A stretch of DNA of 64,000 nucleotides, from NCBI GenBank assembly GCA_022414725.1, contig CM039463.1, forward strand, positions 74,915,966 through 74,979,965, in the 5' to 3' direction. Shown here one piece after another: positions 10,924 to 21,900 of this stretch (the first letter of the stretch is position 1; the number at the start of each line of letters is the position of its first letter). Origin of the DNA: Microglena sp. YARC (Eukaryota > Chlorophyta > Chlorophyceae > Chlamydomonadales > Chlamydomonadaceae). The notes under the pieces are model-generated. The model ran no database searches. It saw nothing but the letters and a program-made list of their open reading frames with translations, and was not told where the DNA came from. The translations under genes were made by a program, and so were the position numbers.

Positions 10924-11091
10924 TAGGGACCGGCATATCAAATGATGTTGACCAAAGGCGGTTATGATATCATATGGTATCGTACAAAATGCATCATATG
11001 ATATCATATATTAATGGTAACTTTAGCCTAGTCAGACTGCCTGAACCATATGATATCATGTGATGACATGATACCATATTGCCGTTCCCTA
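10924..11091. mobile_element. Palindromic MITE, family M, copy 1
   Basis: 168-bp AT-rich element full of CATATGATATCAT palindromes. The ends are imperfect inverted repeats: TAGGGACCGGCATATCA on the left, and on the right the reverse complement of TAGGGAACGGCAATATGG. It is non-coding. Confidence 0.8.
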
Positions 11092-12717
11092 CATAGGTGT
11101 AGAAGAACAAACCAAATATAAATTGTAGTCCGATTAGGAAGGTAGACAGCGTCGAATAGGAAATCTTCTCACAAAACCGGCCAAGGCCTTCCATGGCCAG
11201 TTCAGATCAGTTTTAGGTTGATCAAAGTTCTTAGCCAAGTCTAACGGCCTAAACATGTAGTTTGAGCTCTTATCTAACCTATCAAGTCCGGTTGAAACAA
11301 GTCTAGACTTCACAGTTGTTGTTGCCAGCTTGGGTAGAAATATCAATGCTCTTGCTCTCTGTGATGGGCATCCGTCGGACTGTTGGCACATGTTACACAT
11401 GTACACATGGATGATTTGATTGAATGACCGAACAATTGCCCGGGCATCCATTAGAATGTTGGACAATGAGAACATAGACGGTTTCGATAAAATGATATAA
11501 CCATAGCCTATTGCAACCCCAGGTGTGATTGGGTATGGCCCTGCCAGCCAGCCAGCCAGCCCACTGGGCAAGAAGGGTTTCATCCGTTATGATCCTTTGA
11601 TATTGAATCACCCCAACATGGCAATCGACTCAATTGGCAATTTCCCCATGATCGCAGACGAAAAGAAGAGAATCGCCCAGCATTAGCCTTCGCCGGTACA
11701 AGGGACATGGGGGCAGGAGTGGATCCATCCACATGGGTGCGAGCCACTGGGGACCCCTGCCTCGATCGATGAATCCCTCGTGAATTCAGGAACAGCCAGC
11801 ACCATCAGTTGCCATGTAGCATCAATATCCTAGCACGACGACAAGGGCAATTTCCGAGGCATCGGTTTCATGAAGCGAGTAACTTTCACCCCAAGGGCGC
11901 AAGGATTTCAGATCATTAACACCATCGCTGCATCCCAGTACCTGTGAAGGTACCAGCATCAGAGGATGGCTCAAGGACAGTAGACAAATCATCGTTCTTG
12001 AAGAAGTGAGTCTTCGCCTTGGTCGCGCTGAACGACGAAGCTCCCCGTGTGCGTGTTGGCATCGACATCTTGAATAATTCTATCACAATTGGTGCCGAAG
12101 TCTCGAAGATGCTTCACAGCGACGAGCTCTGGCTAAGAATAAGTCGTGAACAGGTCCTCTGTACCCTTGAGTAAAACCTCGAACTGTTTTCACGGGTTAA
12201 ATGAGCAAAGGAGAAACGAAAGCTCTGCCCTATTTGAAAACGGTGCGGACGGTGCGAGGAGGATTGGTTGCAAATTGAAAGGTGGGATGAACGGATGGCC
12301 AAAATGGTTGGGGCCGAAATCTTGGATCACCAGATAGGAAGATATCGCGATCTCGTGCCAAGTCTACGGTTTGCCATCGATGCCACGCTGTCAGGGGCAG
12401 GTGAAGGTCGATCATCCATCATCACGTGCTCGGGGCTGGGCCGGTCGTTGGCGCGGGTGGGTGGCAAGTGTCATCCTGGTGACCTGGCCCAGCTGACTCA
12501 GCTGACTCGTTGAGGGGCTGCGTGACCGATCGGATGCCTGAGTCGACAGTCTGCGTCGACCGAAGCATTAAGAATCGTGCATGCCGATGCTTTGGCCAAG
12601 CCACCTGTCGCTCGGAAACATTAAGTATCGGACGTGCCCCTGGACGTGACCGATGCTCCAGCCAACGTATCAGAATCCGAAAACATTAACCCTTGATCCC
12701 CTTTGAACACTCATTTC
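11092..12717. other. Apparently single-copy stretch, no supported gene
   Basis: Base composition here is ordinary and free of simple repeats. Frames are short and broken; I considered a decayed retroelement but found no diagnostic motif. The last part (about 12525-12690) is a diverged relative of the hairpin block of the 29-43 kb satellite (GATGCCTGAG, GTCGACCG, AACATTAA motifs in the same order). Confidence 0.5.
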
Positions 12718-12932
12718 TAGGGACCGGCAAATCATATGATGTCGACCAAAGGAGAATATGATATCATACAAATTCCATCATATGATGTGGTATATAAATG
12801 GTACCTTGGGCCTAATCAGACTGCCGGAATCATATTGCATTACATGTCGTGTTAAAGTCTACTTGACAACACGAGGACGTATGAGACTCTGCTGATGTGT
12901 ATGATAACATGATATCATATTGCCGTTCCCTA
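12718..12932. mobile_element. Palindromic MITE, family M, copy 2
   Basis: 215-bp element with ends TAGGGACCGGCAAATCATA and the reverse complement of TAGGGAACGGCAATATGATA. It is flanked by CTCATTTC on the left and CTCATTTA on the right, a 7-of-8 target duplication consistent with hAT-type insertion. It shares the internal GACCAAAGG and CTAATCAGACTGCC segments with copy 1. Confidence 0.85.
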
Positions 12933-13648
12933 CTCATTTATTTTAAACATGAATAATTAACATAGTGAATATTGCATCCATATTGCTGCCTCGATTTACA
13001 ATACAATTGGATTTACGGTTTGTCTTGTGCCTGGTCAAGAAGTGCTTGCTATCCTATCCCCTCGCGACTGTCTGTTTTTTTGCGTGAACTTGAATTTGGT
13101 TACATGGCTCCAGCCAGCATTTTCACCTCTGCTCCTGATTCGAATTGTAACATGCATTGAACATGGATAGGGCCCGATTTGTTACATGTTTTACAGCAAG
13201 CCTGGGCAGACTATAGGACCTTCGTGCTCTACACAGACACACGGAAACAGTAGCTCGTAATATACCCAGCAACTTATGCCCTCCCGTCTCCTGCCCACGA
13301 CTGGAAGTGAGACAGCAGACCCCACATAGCTGTCAAGGTTTCATGGTAGCTCTTCCACCAGCTGGACCTCTCACTCTGCCTGCGCAATGTGGAAGGGTAT
13401 TTTTATTTATTCATTTATGCATGCATGCATGTACCGGTATGTATATATTTATTTACTTATTGTGGAAGAGTAGTGCTGTCCTATTTCGAAGTACCAGTGT
13501 AAACGCAGTTTTTGTCTGTAAAGTCTAGTTATCAAATTTGCCAACATGTTGCTGCATTCTGCTTCAATCAGACGTTAAAATGCTGCATACATAATCAGAC
13601 AAGATAAACAGCTACTTCATATTGGCTTCATATTGACAATATATATTT
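12933..13648. other. Intergenic, nothing recognised
   Basis: Low-copy sequence without convincing coding frames, carrying a short TTTATTTATTCATTTATGCATGCATG stretch near 13405. I see no gene or known element. Confidence 0.4.
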
Positions 13649-13870
13649 TTTGGCGGAGCCCCCCCTGCTTTGGGGCGGGAGCCCCCAGATTAACACCTTT
13701 GTCCGTCCGAAGGGCCGACCGACCGACCGACCGACCGACTGAAAAACGAAGCCTGACACATCAGCCAACTTGTTCAGAATCAACTGGCTTCGGTCAGCTC
13801 CATTGTTGCCACCTGTCGTTCCGTTGCCAATACACTCCGCCAATTTTCCTTGCGACGCTGCATAGGGCTT
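13649..13870 (+). mobile_element. Family F dispersed element, copy 1
   Basis: Starts TTTTGGCGGAGCCCCC, continues through a CCGACCGACCGA run, GAAGCCTGACACATCAGCC and TGCCACCTGTCGTTCCGTTG, then ACTCCGCCAATTTT and a CTTGCGACGC tail. The GGCGGAG near the left end and CTCCGCC near the right end are inverted. Other copies lie at 20437, 25930, 47361, 49240 and 62277. Confidence 0.85.
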
Positions 13871-14056
13871 GCCTTTCAGCTACGAGCAGCAGCTTCTGGG
13901 CAGCTCCGTCAGCTAGCCACTGGGCTAAGACCCAAGATTTCAATTTTGCTAGAAATATGATCATGTCAGCCTCAAGATGCACTATGTTGCTGTATGTTTC
14001 ACTGGGTAGCAATCCAGGGGAGCTGCCTAGAAGCTGCTGCTAGTAGCTGAAATAAA
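13866..14056. mobile_element. MITE family C, copy 1 (supplies the 3' end of the next gene)
   Basis: Terminal inverted repeats of about 35 bp: CTTTCAGCTACGAGCAGCAG and CTTCTGGGCAGCTCC on the left, their reverse complement (GGAGCTGCCTAGAAGC ... AGCTGAAAT) on the right. Relatives are at 18360, 46248 and 59857. The stop codon of the minus-strand gene (14040-14042) lies inside its right terminal repeat. Confidence 0.85.
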
Positions 14057-15975
14057 ATATATGATTGATGACGCACCATCCTCCATCGTGCCCTTGTGCT
14101 TGGCGAAAGAAGTCCAGAGCAAGACGAATGTAGTCCAGGATGCCATCAGGACTGCCGCTATTATGTACTGCCTCTTGTGGGTCAACACTACTATGTACTG
14201 CCTTTTGTATGTCACCACCACCCTGTACTGTATTTTGTGGATGGACACCATTATGTACTGCCTTTTGTAGGTCAGCACCACTCTGTACTGCCTTTTGGGT
14301 GTCAACACCACTCTGCACTGCACGTTCACTTGGGATGGGCGGAGGGGAACGGGGGGGCAAGCCAAGAAGCTGGATACAGTCCAAAAATTCTGCTGTCACC
14401 TGTGAAAACAAGGAAAAGATAGTCAGATTGAGAGTGTCAGCACTGCATTTCTTTTCAGCTACCAGCAGCAACTCCTAGGCAGTGTAGCGAACCAAAAACA
14501 GGGCTGTCGGTGTTTATGGCACATCAACTCACATCAGCATTTTGAAGCTCAAGTGACACTGGCAGTTGTGACAGGATGAAGGTGGCAAGCTGGTCTAAGC
14601 TGGTGCTGTCCACGCGACTGTGCAGCCCTTCCGCAACCAGGCTACGCCTCCCATACCTGGGGAGAGGAGTGATTAGATGGATGGGAAGAGGATAAATCAG
14701 TGATTATATTACATAGTTTTTGCAGACTGCTCCCGCACATGTGCTCGGGCTACTGCGCGACAGCAACGAAGGGAAGCTATCGGCCTCATTCAAGGCATCA
14801 GGCCTGAGCTATCTGGGTACACCACTACCACCAGCAACAGCAATGACATCACCACCACCATCATCGCCAACAGCAGCAACAACAGCATGAGTTCAACAAC
14901 AAAGTAAAGTTCTCGGCCTCATTCAAGGCGACAGGCCTCAGCTGTCTGGGTACAGCACCACCACCACCACCACCACCAGCAACAACAGCAATACCATCAT
15001 CAGCAGCACCAGCAGCAGCAGCAACTAGAGTGACCGCCCCTCTCAGCTGGAATTTGTCGTTTTTTGTTTGTTTAGTTGCGTGTTGTTGATTTGAGAGTTG
15101 ATTTGAGTTGAGATTTGTTGAGTTAAATTGAGTTACGACTTGTTTGGTTGAGTTGCTGAGTGGTTCAGTTGCAAGTTGTTGAGTTGTTGTCTTTTCAAGT
15201 CGCGAGCTTCGAGTTGAGTTGCTTGTTGTTGAGTTGCGAGTTGTTGAGTTGCTGTTGAGTTGTTAAGTTGTGAGTTGTGAGTTGTTGAGTTGCTTGTTTT
15301 TGAGTTGTTTTTAGCTGAGTTACGAGTTGTTGAGTTGAGTTGAGTTGTGTTGTGGCCGAGTTCTGGTTGGATTCTTCGTCCACTCTGGGTTCGGTTGTGC
15401 GTGGTGGTAAGGGCATGGATTATCTGTTTGCGGAAGGCAGTGGGTTCTGCAGCGTTGGGTATTACACAGGCGGAAGGTAGCAGGCGGTATCTGTTCAGAG
15501 CATTCGTCAGCAGAGCAGTTTGGCATTCCACATGCCTGTATAAGGAAGATGTAAGTGAAGGAAGGAGTTCGTGCGCACACATTACTAGTGTCCTGGGAGT
15601 GCAAGTGTGCGCGTCTCGGGATGTGCAGTATGCCCCTACAAACAATTAGGTCCGTATTTGTAGGGAGTTTGTTGGGCACATTTGACGGTCGGAATTTCAC
15701 AGCTTATCAATTGCGCAGTTCGAAGTTTAGAATACGCAGAATTTGCATGGTCGCAAGTAGCAGGTTCGAAGTTTGCAACGGCAATGGCAGGTGGCCATGT
15801 AGGTCGGGGAAAGGCTCTTTCGCTATCATCGTCAAGTGGATTGCGACCAATGCTTAGGTCGGCGCGAACCCTTTAGGTTAAATGACTCTTCCAGAGTGAC
15901 CGGTGTAACCGTCGAGTCTCTTCTTCATTGAAGGCGGTAACAACAAGGATTCAACAACAAAGAAAGCAGCGACAC

Positions 15976-16018
<43 letters not shown>

Positions 16019-17692
16019 AGCAACAACAACGTGGTTCAACAAGAAAGCAAAGTTATCGGCCTCATTCAAGGCGGCAGGCCTCAGCTGTCTGGGTACACCA
16101 CCACCACCACCATCACCAGAAACACCATGAGCAGCAGCAGCAACAACAACATGGTTTCAACAACAAAGGAAAGTTGGGTATACGTTTCTAGGAAGCAGTT
16201 GCGGGACAGACTTACATAGAATGCGAGTATATGACGTGTGTAGCTAAGTACGCAGCCTCCTCCCACTGCTCCATCTCCTTGGGATGCACACGCAAGTGGC
16301 TTGCAAGCTGTGTGACTGACTCCTGTGCTGTATTAGGTTCATTCTGTTGAGGCAACCTGTCTTTTGCATATTTACCGTGGTAGCATCCTGCTGCTGTTCC
16401 TGCTGCTGCTCCCCCTGCTGTTGTTGCTGCTGCTCCTGCTGCTGTTCCAGCTGCTGTTGTTGCTGCTGCTCCTGCTGTTGTTGCTGCAGCTGCTGCTGCT
16501 GTTCCTGCTGCTGCTCCTGCTGCTGTTCCAGCTGCTGTTCCTACTGCTGCTCTTCCTGCTGTTCCTGTTCCTGTTCCTGTTCCTGCTCCTGCTGCTGCTG
16601 CTCCTGCTGTTGTTCCAGCTGCTGTTCCTACTGCTGCTCTTCCTGCTGTTCCTGTTCCTGTTCCTGCTGCTGCTGCTCCTGCTGCTGTTCCAGCTGCTGT
16701 TCCAGCTGCTGCTCCTGCTGCTGTTCCTGCTGCTGCTCTTACTGCTGTTCCTATTGCTGTCCCTGCTGCTGCTGTTCTTGCTGCTGTTCCTGCTGCTACT
16801 CCTGCCATTCTCTCACAGCTATGACGGCCCTGCTTGTAGTCTTGAATCCTGCCCATTGCTACCCATTGGATGAATGGAAGGTCTAAATGGAGTTTGATTC
16901 CAAGAGCGTCTGCAGCCGTGCAAAATATGAGAGCCTTGCAGATGTCTGCGCCTGATTGACCTAATGGGTCGGATGGCTCCTCATGCCTTCCAATGGGACC
17001 TGATGGCTCCTGATGGGCACTAATGGGACCTGATGGGTCAGATGACCTTGATAGACCTAATATATCGGTTGGATCCTGATGGGTCCTAATGGGACCTGAT
17101 GGCTCCTCATGGCTCTTCATGGGACCTAATGGGTCAGATGGCTCTTCATGCCTCCTAATGGGACCTGATGGGTTACCCACCAGACCGTCATCTGCCTGCT
17201 GCGCCCTAGCCCCCCCCCAAGCAGCATAGTATCTCTCTCGAGATTCTACCAGCCAGGTAGAAGCTGCGTGTGTCTGGGAGTGGTAGCACCATGGGAAAAG
17301 GTCTCCAGGCCTGAGGGCAGATAGAGCCTTAGCAAGGAGGGGTAACAGCTCCTGGGAGCCTTTAGAGTAGCCAGGGCCACTATTGGTGGTGGACGTTGAG
17401 GTTGAGGTTGCCAAAAGGAGAGAAGAACCAAATAGTACCAGCAGCACGCCCTTTAGCAGGTGCCCCACTTCTCTGAAGTAGTTGAGTGGCACGGGTCTCA
17501 TGTCAGTCTCAGAGCAGGCTATAGCTTCCAGCCAATCAGTGTTTGACTTGCTGCAGAACGCCTGTGGTATGTGTGTGTGTGTGAGTGGTATGTGCATGTG
17601 TGTGTGGTATATGCATGTATATGTGTGTGTATGTGTGCGTGTGTGTGTGTCTTTGTGTGTGTGTATATTTGGGGTGTGTATGTGCAGGTGTA

Positions 17693-17728
<36 letters not shown>

Positions 17729-18251
17729 GGGAAGACATGGACTGCAACCCCGAAGCAGATACCCCCCCCCCCCCCCCCCCCCCCCCCCACACACACACAA
17801 CACAAACAAACATATATGCACCTACCATCATGAACTGCCTCTCAATTCGAGTACCGAGCTCGTTTGCCTGGGTAGCAGTCAAGTCAAGGAATGCCCACTT
17901 CTTATGACATGGGCAGTCCTTGCATGTCTCTTGAGTAGTGGAGGTGCAGCTCTCACAGGCAGTGGTATGTGCTGAGCTGGCAAGCTGAGCAACCCGGGCC
18001 AAGCCGATCATGAATTCTGCGGTGGTCCAGCAAGCAAGGTGGGCCACGCTTAAAGGGCCACTTCCCACTGCATCGTGGCCACTCTTGTATGTGAGAAGCT
18101 GGCCGAAGCTGGCGTTGAAACGGTCACCTCCCCCATGGGAAACAGCAGAGAGGTGGCGAGACCAGAGGGGGCTTAGGACAGTGCTGTCAACGGCATGGCG
18201 GCGGAGGAACGAGAGGGCAGCCAGGAGGGCCTCCTCATGTGAGGGGGGCAT
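14040..18251 (-). CDS. Unrecognised repeat-containing protein, four exons
   Basis: Exons: 17826-18251, 16216-17561, 14533-14656, 14040-14399. Junctions are GT-AG (GTAGGT, GTAAGT and GTGAGT donors) and the phases agree, giving about 751 residues. Residues 1-142 include a Cys-rich patch (ACESCTSTTQETCKDCPCHKK). Exon 2 has a hydrophobic run (GVLLVLFGSSLLLA), then several degenerate copies of HEEPSDPLGPM/HQEPSGPIG, then a long Ala/Thr/Gly repeat. Exon 4 has eight copies of an 11-residue AVQSGxDxQK-like repeat. The Ala/Thr/Gly tract (16382-16815) may be intronic: a strong GTGAGAG donor precedes it and repeated CAGCAG acceptors end it. The start Met at 18251 opens the frame; further upstream exons are not excluded. 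No family recognised. It is transcribed divergently from the gene at 18986. Confidence 0.7.
14765..15030. repeat. Intronic CAC/CAG/CAA repeats in a 140-bp unit
   Basis: A unit starting CGGCCTCATTCAAGG and ending in (ACC)n(AGC)n appears at 14782, 14920 and again at 16052. It lies in the intron between exons 2 and 3 of the unrecognised gene. Confidence 0.75.
15050..15360. repeat. GAGTTGTTGAGTT microsatellite
   Basis: A degenerate GAGTT/GTTGA pentamer run of about 300 bp, intronic. It gives Asn/Thr/Gln-rich minus-strand frames of no significance. Confidence 0.85.
15965..16165. repeat. CAT/CAG/CAA trinucleotide tract
   Basis: (ATC)n then (AGC)n and (AAC)n runs, twice, around the CGGCCTCATTCAAGG unit at 16052. 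Located just inside the donor of exon 2 of the unrecognised gene. Confidence 0.85.
16382..16815. repeat. CTGCTGTTCCTGCTG triplet/hexamer tract
   Basis: Degenerate CTG and TTCCTG repeats of 430 bp. On the minus strand they read as Ala/Thr/Gly within exon 2, or as an intron full of AACAGCAGCAG acceptor-like repeats. The tract is open in more than one frame. Confidence 0.85.
17566..17800. repeat. TG microsatellite and C run
   Basis: (TG)n with TATG interruptions, then a run of about 26 C at 17762-17788. It fills the intron between exons 1 and 2 of the unrecognised gene. Confidence 0.9.
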
Positions 18252-18985
18252 GGGGGAGGGGGCCTAGGACAGTAATGTCAGACCATCCTTATAGTGTGGA
18301 TGCTTGTGTTCCCATCGCTAGCCCGCTTGTAAAGCATGTACATCACATATGGGGTATTGGAGAGGAGCCAGCCACTGTGCTTAACCCAACTATTTCAGCA
18401 GTTCTGGACAGCTGATTGGGACAGCTTCAAGGTGCACGAGGAGGTTGTGTTCGGTTTAGACGAATAGCCAGCCAAAAGATGCTGCTCGTAGCCGAAAAGA
18501 AAAGCACTGATTACCGCCACGTGGGATTCAATGGCTTACGTGACTAGCCACTGACGCTCCGCGCTCCGTGCCAGCAGGGCAGGGAAGCACAGACTAGAGG
18601 GTCCTATACGTTTTCCAGTCCAGGAGGCACCAGGATAGTGTAACCAACATCATCATCATAAAAGGCTCTGAATCGCAGAATGCAATTTGAAAGAAGGATC
18701 AAGTCGAAGCGCATCAATTACCCCTCTCGACCGTGTGCGAGTTGGTTACTCATTGTCCCGCCCCCATAACCAGTTGAATCCCTGATTTGAATTGTCAATT
18801 TTTCGGGACCACGCCACAAGTTCACGCGTGGGCCCAAGCCCTTCCTCTGGCGAAGCGACCACCTCCCCACGACGCAAGTTGATGCGCTACGCAGTTTAGA
18901 ACGCACGCACTTTCCAAGCTCCCGAAACCACTTGCTACTAATTCGGTTGCCCCTTTTTAACTGCTGCGAACTGAAGCTCTGAACC
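18252..18985. promoter_or_regulatory. Divergent intergenic region, probable bidirectional promoter
   Basis: 734 bp separate the start codons of the minus gene (18251) and the plus gene (18986). A MITE family C fragment lies at about 18360-18512 (ending GCTGCTCGTAGCCGAAAAG). No unambiguous TATA box is visible. The plus start has a good context (GAACCATGG). Confidence 0.4.
18360..18512. mobile_element. MITE family C fragment, copy 2
   Basis: Shares CAGTTCTGGACAGC and the terminal GCTGCTCGTAGCCGAAAAG with the copies at 46248 and 59857. The left terminal repeat is eroded. Confidence 0.65.
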
Positions 18986-21900
18986 ATGGCTGATGCTACA
19001 GAGACTGTGGGCGATAAAAAACCCGCAGTCGATGATTCCACTGGCGAGGTCGCTGAGGGAGATGAGAACAAGGAGCCCGCGGTAGCAGAGGAACAGCAGG
19101 ATCCGAATGGGTACCCCGACCCCATTCCCGATGACTGGAAAGAGGGAAGAGCTAAAAATGCGGATGACTGGTTCGCACAGGTGGTGGCAAAGTCGCACAA
19201 GTACGTGCCGGTGTTCACATGTGATCTCCCCCCCCCCCCCCCCCCCCCCCCCCCCCACCCACCCACACCACCACCCACAAAACAACCATCCACACAACCC
19301 ACCCCCCCCCACCCCACCCCACCCCCGTCCCCACCCCACACCACCCCTCCAACCACTCCACCCTTCTCTCCCGCCAACGCACACCCACCCACCCACCCCG
19401 AACCCCAATTCCTCGTATCGCCCAGACGTACCCCACCTCACCCCCAAGCACCAATCACCTGCCCTACCCCAAGACTACCTTTTCCCGGTACCCGCCCATC
19501 CCACATGGCCAGACCCACCTGTCCCTGACTGATGCTTTCATCTTCGATGCTTCAAGCAATTCAGGGGACGATTTGGGTTTGGGCCTCGTAGTTAGAAGTT
19601 TGTACCTCCGCTTTTTCATGCACATTTTTGGACAATCTCCAGAATGCTCATAATTCTTGACTCTCTGGCCAAAAAGTTAGAATTCGCAGGCAAAATTCTC
19701 AAATTCGAGGTACAACTTACCAACAACAAAATGTTTGTAAAACCCAAATCCAAATCATCCGCTGACTTGCTTTACTTTGCTACTTGTAGCACAAATGCTA
19801 CATGATGCACCTTGGTACTTTGGGTGTTGCAGGATAGCCTGATACTCGTCTATATCTGGTATGTGTAGTGGTAGGCTATGTTATATTAGTGAATAAATAA
19901 TATTTTATAATATTATATAATATTAGGATGAGCCATCAAATTCATTCGAAAGATTAATATTATTGTGACACTATAATGATACTAGTTAGTATTAGTTTTT
20001 CAAACACTAATATAAGTTGCCGTTCCCGAGGTATATGTACCTAATATTCAGTTTCTAGGGTTCTACAACAAATGCCTCATCATGTCCTGAGCTGGAAATT
20101 GTCCCTACGCCAGCATGGTAATGATAACGCCTGGTGGGGCGTGGTATTAAGGGAGTAACCCCATCTGCAACAGGATAGCCTGCTACTCGTCTATATCTCT
20201 GGTATATGTACCTAATATTCCATTTCCGGAGTTCTGCAACAAATGCCTCATCATGTCCTGAGCTGGAAATTGTCACATCCCTCCTCCAGCATAGTCTTGA
20301 TAACGCCTGGTGGGGCGTGGTATTCAGGGATTAACCCCATCTGCAGCAGGATAGCCTGCTACTCGTCTAGATCTCTGGTATATGTACCTAACAGTCAGTT
20401 TTGTTGACATCTTGAGTTGCCTTTCCGACCCCAGGATTACCCATTTGTCCGTACGACCGACCAGCCGAAAAATTGCCACGTCAGCCAACTGTCACACAAC
20501 TAACTGGCTTCGATCAGCTTCAGTCCGTTGCCACCTGTCGTTCCGTTGCCAACACACTCCGCCAATTTTCCGCGTCGCTTGCGACGCTGCATAGGACTTG
20601 TATCTCTGGTATATGTATCTGATATTCAGTTTCTTGACATCTTGAGTTGCCTTTTCTATATGCTCATTGGTCTAGCATTCCGCTACTTGGGTATTGCTAC
20701 GTTTGTGGTAGCTTGTTGGGGTCAAAAAAGCTGCTAGTAGCACTGGTTCCTTTTTTCTTTCCTTCAACAAACATACCTGGTCCCCCATCAAGCCTAACAG
20801 CACGGCCATCCCAAACCTTCACTATACCATACCCCCCCCCCCCCCCCCCCCCCTCATACCCCCCATATCCCCACCCTCCCATACCCCACCCCCATTTCCC
20901 CATTCCCTCAAAATCCCCCCCCACACACCCACACCCACACACACCCACACCTACATACCCCCCCATATCCTCACCCTCCCATACCCCACCCCATTTCCCC
21001 ATACCCCCAGCCTTAACCCACCTCTCCCCAACACCAACTCATATCCTATTTAACACCCCACAGCACTCCCACATATTCCAACCGCCTCCTCTCACCCAGG
21101 CTCCCTCTTGAATGTATTTAGTCCCCTGGCTCCCCTTCAATCTGTACTGTCCTTTGCACCCACTGTACAGGAAGTTCCACGATACCAAGGACGAGGCTGC
21201 TGCTGCAGAAACAGCAGTCAAGGTTTCTCGAATGGAGCTAGATGCCACCAACATGGATTTGGCAGATTTTGCAGCCGCAATAAAGAAACGAAGGTGAGCC
21301 TGACCTGTAGTTTCTTTACAGCCTTAGGTTCAATTTTATACATGTTTTATAAACTAAGAAACATGGGTTTGACAGACTTTGCAGTCTTTGCAGCAGCAAT
21401 AGAGAAACGAAGGTGAACCTGACCTACAGCCTTGACTTCATGTTCCTCATACTTGTTTTATATTTATACATTTGTCACATACTTTTTCAATCTGATTTTC
21501 ATGCTTAGAAACATGGGTTTGGCAGATGACAGCAGCAGCAGCAGTAGAGAGACGAAGTGAACCTGACCTTTAGTTTTTTTACAGCCTTGGATTCACTTTC
21601 ATAACTGTTTTTCATATCCTAAGAAACATGGGTTTGGCAGTCTTTGCAGCAGCAGTAGATAAACAAAGGTGAACCTGACCTACAGCCCTGGCTTTAAGTT
21701 ATGAATACTGTATTTTTGATATCCTATGGAACGTGGCTTATATCCCATTTAGGGTTTAGGTTTAGTAGCTGTCTATTCTTGCTTCTTCGCCTTTAAGAAA
21801 TTTGGAGGATGAATTGGGCTCAGAGGTCAGAATTCGTACTTAATCTCAGGCAAAATCTCCCAGAATTCCGGATTTCAGTCAAAATTTGATATACGAAATC

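Noticed and set aside
11134..12604. Decayed retroelement polyprotein
   Set aside because: Frames such as MKPFLPSGLAGWLAG and KGNFRGIGFMKRVTF show no protease, integrase, reverse transcriptase or RNase H motif that I can defend.
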